From: JAWLBY01 sp041687455
GTDB lineage: Bacteria > Pseudomonadota > Gammaproteobacteria > Xanthomonadales > Xanthomonadaceae
Length of the DNA stretch: 64,000 nt
Direction of reading: 5' to 3'
Assembly (NCBI GenBank): GCA_041687455.1
Contig: JAWLBY010000001.1
Span: forward strand, 1 to 64,000
The notes under the pieces are model-generated. The model saw only the letters and a program-made list of their open reading frames with translations. It was not told the DNA's origin and did no database searches. Positions 59,971 to 64,000 of the stretch are shown piece by piece. A program made the position numbers and the translations under genes. Position 1 is the first letter of the stretch. The number at the start of each line of letters is the position of its first letter.

Positions 59971-62900
59971 TCATCGCCGATCCACTCGCAGCCTGCTTGC
60001 CTGCAGCAGGCTGCCGGCAAGCATCATCAGCGCCAGCAGCAGCCACGCCAGCGGACCGGTTGCCGGGATCATCGCCGGCGCAGCGGCACCGGACGCGATC
60101 ACGATCGGCGTCGGCCCATTCTCGTCCGGGTTGCCGTCGCCGTCCGGGTCGGCGTTCATGCCGTCGACCGAGCTGTCGGAAACGACGATGCTCTGCGGCG
60201 ACGTGCCGCTCGCGAGCACGACATTGCTGAATGGCCCGGTTGCGCCGTTCGGCGTCATCCTGATCCGCAGCGTCAGCATCGCTTCGGCATCGACGTCGAG
60301 CCGGCTGGTCGCGGGCAGCAGCAGCCGGGTATCGCCATCGCCGTCGAAGGCCGGGTTCACCTGCACGCTGCCGGTGGCGGTCAGCGACAGCACCTCGAAA
60401 CCGACCGGCGACGGGAACGTCTGCCGCAGGTTCTCGGTGACCTGCACTTCGTCGAGCGCGACATTGCCGTAGTTGCGGACCACCATCACGAAGCGCAGAT
60501 CGACCGGGCCGCTGCCGCTCTGCGATGCCAGCGCCTTCGACACGCCGATCATCGGGTTCGGCGCCTCGCCGCTGTCGGCCACCGGCGTGTCAGTGGAATC
60601 GGTGGCGGTGACCGGCGGGCCGCTCGGCGGTTCGCCGCTCGCGCTGGCAGTGTTGGTCAGCGTGGCGCCGGCGTCGACGTCGGCCTGCGTGACCGTGTGG
60701 ACGCCACTGCAATGCAGGCTCGCGCCCGGCGCCAGCGTGGCCGGCGCCGCCGGCGAGCAGGACAACTCCGGCAGCATCGGGTCGTCGATCGTGACGTTGG
60801 CGAGGCTGTAGCCGCCGATGTTGGTCGCGGTCAGCGTGTAGACGATCGACTCGCCCGGCTCCGCTTCGCCGTCGGCGGCGAGTTCGTCCTGCAGGACCGC
60901 ATCCTTGCGCAGATGCACGGCCGGAACACCCTCGGTGACCGGCACGAAGGCCTCGTCGATGGCGCTGACCACCGGGCCGCTCGGCGGCGTGCCGCTGGCA
61001 GTCGCGGTGTTGGCGATTGCGAGCTGCGCGTCGATATCGGCCTGGACCACCGCGTAGCTGCCGCTGCACTGCAGCGCGGCACCAGGCGCCAGCGTCGCTG
61101 GCTGGGCCGGCGAGCAGCTCAGCGTCGGCAGCCGCGGGTCGAGGATCGTGACGTCGGCGAGCGTGGTGGCGCCGGTGTTGCGCGCGGTCAGCGTGTATTC
61201 GATCGTCTCGCCGGTATCGGCGGTGCCGTTGGCGTCGACGGCGTCGTCGAGCGACGCGCGCTTGGTCAGCGTGATCGCGGCGGCGCCGCCGCTGACCGGC
61301 GTGCTGGTGCTGTCGATCGCACTGACCGGGTCGCCGCCACTCGGCGTGCCGCTGGCGGTCGCGGTGTTGACGATCGGTTGCCCGGCATCGACCTGCGCCT
61401 GGCTGACGATCACGCTGCCGGCGCAGACCAGCACAGCTCCCGGCGTCAGCGTCGCCGGCTGTGCCGGCGTGCAGGCCAGCGCACCGAGCCGGCCGTCGAC
61501 GATCGTCACCGCGTCCAGCGTGGCGCTGCCGATGTTGCTCGCGGTCAGCGTGTACTCGATCGTCTCGCCGGCATCGGCAGTGCCGTTGCTGATGACGCTG
61601 TCGATCAGGTTCGCGGACTTGACCAGCGCAATGGCCGGAGCACTGCCGCTGACCGGGGTCGAGGCGCTGTCGCTGGCGCTCAGCGCCGGACCGCTCGGCG
61701 GTGTGCCGCTGGCGCTGGCGGTGTTGACGATTGCACTGCCGAGGTCGATGTCGACCTGCCGCACCAGATAGCTTCCGCTGCAGACCATCGTGCTGCCCGC
61801 CGCCAGCGTCGCCGGCTGCGCCGGCGAGCAGCTCAGGATCGGCAGCCGCGGGTCGCTGATCGTCACGTCGGTCAGGATCGTTTCGCCGCTGTTCGATGCG
61901 GTCAGCGTGTAGACGATCGTTTCGCCGGCATCGGCGGTCGCGTTGGCAACGACCGCATCGGCCAACACGGCACTCTTGTCGAACGTGAGCGCCGGCATCG
62001 GGACCACGACGGCAGTGATCGTGATCGTCACCGTCGCGTCGCTGCAGTCGCCGGTTGCATCACAGATCCGGTAGACGAAGCTGTCGCTGCCGCTGTAGCC
62101 GGCGCTCGGCGTGTAGACGAACGCGTCGTCGGTCGGATCGGTCGGTGTGCCGCCGAGGTCGACGACCACCGTGCCGTGGCTGGCCGCGACGAGCAGCACG
62201 ATCGCCGAATTCGATGCGCCGTCGCTGCCGAAGCTGTCGTTGGCCAGCACGTCGAGCGTGTTCGCACCACTGTCCTGATCGATCGTGTAGCTGTCGTCGT
62301 TGGCGACCGGCACGCCGCCGGGCGGGTCGACCGTGATCGTGACGGTCGCGGTCGACGACAGGCCGTTGTCGTCGGTGATCGTGTACGTGTAGGCATCGCT
62401 GCCGGCGAAGCCATTGGCCGGCGTGTAGGTGCATTGCGTGGTGGTGCAGACGACGCTGCCGTTGGAGGGCTGGGTGAACGCGCTGATCGCGGTCGGCTCG
62501 GTTCCGAGGTCGTCGTTGGCCAGCACATCGGTGGTGACCGCGACGCCGGCCGCGGTGCTGTCGCTGTCGTCGACCGCGATCGGCGGCAACGGCGTCCCGG
62601 CAGCCACGTAGCCAGTGTTCTTGCGCGCGCTGCCGCCGGGCGGCACCAGCACGCTGGCCGGATCGGTGCCGTCGCCATTGATGTTGCTGGTCAGGCTGAC
62701 ACCGGCCGGCAGATCGCCCGCATCGACCGTGACCAGCACGGTGCCGGCATCCAGCACGCGGCGGAAATAGCCGCTGGCGTCGGTCGCCAGCAGGTACGGC
62801 CCGAAGCCGTCGCCGTCGCTGTCGAGCGACATGCGGACACCGGCCAGCGGCACGTCGATGGTCGGATCGAAATCGCCGGATGCGTCGAGGTCGCGGTACA

Positions 62901-64000
62901 GGTAGCCGTCGACGATGCCGCTGCCGGCGTCGAGCACGGTGACGTCTTCGTCCGGCGACAGCAGTTCGTCGAATGGCGTGACCGCGGCATTGCTCGAGGT
63001 CACCGCCACGCCGTTGTCATAGGTCGCGGCGCCGACCGAGCTGGCGACGGCGGCATCGAACGTGATCGTCAGCGTCGTATTGCCGGCGATCGTGAACCCG
63101 CTCCAGCTCGGCTGGGTGTCGCCGGCAGTCGGGCTCAGGGCCGGTCCGCTGCCGCCGGGATTGTCGATCGACACCGCAGCGCCGTAGCTGAAGCCGGGCG
63201 GCAGCAGGTCGGTCACCGCGACATCGTTCGCTGCGCCTGCCGACGTGTTGCGCACCGTGATCGAATAGCGCGCGGCGGGATATTCGCCGCCACCGTCGGG
63301 CCCGAGCAGCGGGGTCGAGGTCGACTTGGCGACGACCAGGCCGCCAACGTCGGTGATCGCAGTCGCACTGCACGACGCCGGCACGACGCCGGTGCAGAAA
63401 TCGTCATCGGCAAGGGCCGCGCCGTTGCCGTAGCTGCCGGCCGCGGTCGGCAACGCGACGACCTGCACGACGCCATTGCTGCCGACCGGCAGCGCACCGA
63501 TCGTCCAGCTCACGCTGCCGGTGCTGCCGACGGCCGGCGCGCTGCCGGCCACCGGCGACGACGCCACATAGACCATGCCGGCCGGCAGCGTGTCGGTCAG
63601 CACGACATTGGCGGCATCGGCGTTGCCATCGTTGCGGTAGGTCAGCGAATAGGTCGCGGTCGCTTCGACCGCGGCACCGGCGCTCGCGGTGACCGGCGTG
63701 GCCAGCGTCAACGCCCGGCCGGCGATCGCGGTGATGCTCGCGAAGCTGCCACCGACCCGGATCGTCTGCCCGATCGACAGCCGCGCCGACGTGTCGACGA
63801 ACAGCGTCTGCGACGCAACGGCGGCACTGGTCACGGTCGCTGCCGGATACGGCAGCGTCGACGGGCCGTTCTTGACCAGCGTCAGCAGCGGCGCCGCCTC
63901 GGCGACGATGTCGGCCGCGGCGCTGCGGCTGGCGGCATTGCTCGAGGTGACGGTCGCGGTGTTGTCGATCGCGGTGGCGCCGGCCGGCATCGGCTCGACC
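59971..64000 (-). CDS. Large repeat-rich surface protein, 5' end beyond the window
   Basis: At least 1,343 codons; the frame is open to the edge, so the N-terminus and signal are missing. In order from the truncated start: DUF11-like beta domains (about 1-340), an SdrD-B-like domain (about 355-460), two 'VLAND' Ig-like modules (about 470-670), then four tandem repeats of about 119 aa (about 670-1140) sharing ADAGETIVYTLTASN, CSPAQPATLA and VNTASASGTPPSGP. A final beta domain leads to the C-terminal Ile-Pro-Ala-Thr-Gly, a hydrophobic helix and RRLRVDRR-like basic end. It resembles adhesins or surface-layer proteins with a sorting signal. Confidence 0.85.
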   Translation of the reverse strand, partial: VEPMPAGATAIDNTATVTSSNAASRSAAADIVAEAAPLLTLVKNGPSTLPYPAATVTSAAVASQTLFVDTSARLSIGQTIRVGGSFASITAIAGRALTLATPVTASAGAAVEATATYSLTYRNDGNADAANVVLTDTLPAGMVYVASSPVAGSAPAVGSTGSVSWTIGALPVGSNGVVQVVALPTAAGSYGNGAALADDDFCTGVVPASCSATAITDVGGLVVAKSTSTPLLGPDGGGEYPAARYSITVRNTSAGAANDVAVTDLLPPGFSYGAAVSIDNPGGSGPALSPTAGDTQPSWSGFTIAGNTTLTITFDAAVASSVGAATYDNGVAVTSSNAAVTPFDELLSPDEDVTVLDAGSGIVDGYLYRDLDASGDFDPTIDVPLAGVRMSLDSDGDGFGPYLLATDASGYFRRVLDAGTVLVTVDAGDLPAGVSLTSNINGDGTDPASVLVPPGGSARKNTGYVAAGTPLPPIAVDDSDSTAAGVAVTTDVLANDDLGTEPTAISAFTQPSNGSVVCTTTQCTYTPANGFAGSDAYTYTITDDNGLSSTATVTITVDPPGGVPVANDDSYTIDQDSGANTLDVLANDSFGSDGASNSAIVLLVAASHGTVVVDLGGTPTDPTDDAFVYTPSAGYSGSDSFVYRICDATGDCSDATVTITITAVVVPMPALTFDKSAVLADAVVANATADAGETIVYTLTASNSGETILTDVTISDPRLPILSCSPAQPATLAAGSTMVCSGSYLVRQVDIDLGSAIVNTASASGTPPSGPALSASDSASTPVSGSAPAIALVKSANLIDSVISNGTADAGETIEYTLTASNIGSATLDAVTIVDGRLGALACTPAQPATLTPGAVLVCAGSVIVSQAQVDAGQPIVNTATASGTPSGGDPVSAIDSTSTPVSGGAAAITLTKRASLDDAVDANGTADTGETIEYTLTARNTGATTLADVTILDPRLPTLSCSPAQPATLAPGAALQCSGSYAVVQADIDAQLAIANTATASGTPPSGPVVSAIDEAFVPVTEGVPAVHLRKDAVLQDELAADGEAEPGESIVYTLTATNIGGYSLANVTIDDPMLPELSCSPAAPATLAPGASLHCSGVHTVTQADVDAGATLTNTASASGEPPSGPPVTATDSTDTPVADSGEAPNPMIGVSKALASQSGSGPVDLRFVMVVRNYGNVALDEVQVTENLRQTFPSPVGFEVLSLTATGSVQVNPAFDGDGDTRLLLPATSRLDVDAEAMLTLRIRMTPNGATGPFSNVVLASGTSPQSIVVSDSSVDGMNADPDGDGNPDENGPTPIVIASGAAAPAMIPATGPLAWLLLALMMLAGSLLQASRLRVDRR
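60565..62000 (-). repeat. Four tandem repeats of about 357 bp in the surface-protein gene
   Basis: The segment encoding 'ADAGETIxYTLTA' recurs near 61914, 61559, 61201 and 60843, a spacing of about 357 bases. Translated units are similar but not identical. The fourth differs most (GEAEPGESIVYTLTATN). This gives a natural place for length variation by recombination between copies. Confidence 0.8.

Overview
The window looks like a stretch of chromosome from a GC-rich (roughly two-thirds GC by eye) gammaproteobacterium, most likely in or near the Xanthomonadales/Lysobacterales. The gene content fits this: sspA-sspB, petABC, a miaB-ybeZ-ybeY-corC block, an NAD-type isocitrate dehydrogenase, DUF3301 and DUF4124 proteins, a secreted protein with the GxWW...GxPxW module common in that order, and a palindromic REP built on GTAGGAGGGGCTTCAGCCCC. 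No prophage, insertion sequence, CRISPR array, rRNA or tRNA was recognised. Coding density is high, and many neighbouring genes overlap by 4 or 8 bases. The taxonomic call is an inference from gene content.

Layout. 1-4.9 kb: an 18-bp tandem repeat at the edge, a terminator, NAD-isocitrate dehydrogenase, a secreted unknown, a CMD/AhpD-like protein with a glutaredoxin, and the periplasmic protease BepA behind a sigma-E-like promoter. 4.9-10.8 kb: phoB-phoR-ppk1-ppx, a phosphate/polyphosphate block headed by a good Pho box. 10.8-12.9 kb: a three-gene envelope-stress-type operon (low-complexity membrane-anchored protein, holin-X-like, DUF3618). 13.2-17.5 kb: a c-di-GMP operon (cupin, HD-GYP, PAS3-GGDEF-EAL). 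17.6-23 kb: a secreted unknown, a KGG stress protein, dinB, and an orphan hutU. 23.2-27.3 kb: an RND efflux adaptor and pump. 27.5-31 kb: a Ser/Thr kinase fused to an FGE-sulfatase domain, plus a double-FHA protein. 31.1-38 kb: DUF3301, sspAB, the bc1 complex, a DegS-like protease and a lytic transglycosylase. 38.1-44.4 kb: miaB, ybeZ, ybeY, corC, a DUF4105 protein and corA. 44.5-54.1 kb: a complete cbb3 oxidase locus (ccoNOQP, a small membrane protein, ccoGHIS, a TauE-like protein) behind an FNR/ANR box. 54.2-56.3 kb: a LysR regulator divergent from an MDR oxidoreductase. 56.4-59.6 kb: an ECF43-like sigma factor with its TPR-tailed Ser/Thr kinase. 60-64 kb: the 3' part of a giant repeat-rich surface protein.

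Two observations stand out. First, near-consensus RpoN (-24/-12) promoters sit upstream of both the three-gene envelope operon (13034-13049) and the KGG protein gene (19511-19525). None was found in the other intergenic regions, which suggests a small sigma-54-controlled stress module. Second, the ECF-type sigma factor carries Gln-Pro-Thr-Glu where ordinary ECF factors have the acidic DAED motif, and it is followed at once by a membrane Ser/Thr kinase. This is the architecture expected of a sigma factor switched on by threonine phosphorylation, and it lies next to a very large surface protein.

Limits. All calls come from reading the sequence and translations by eye. Family names rest on motif recognition, not on searches. 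Starts were chosen from ribosome-binding sites, overlaps and family length, and several are uncertain, as noted in the entries.
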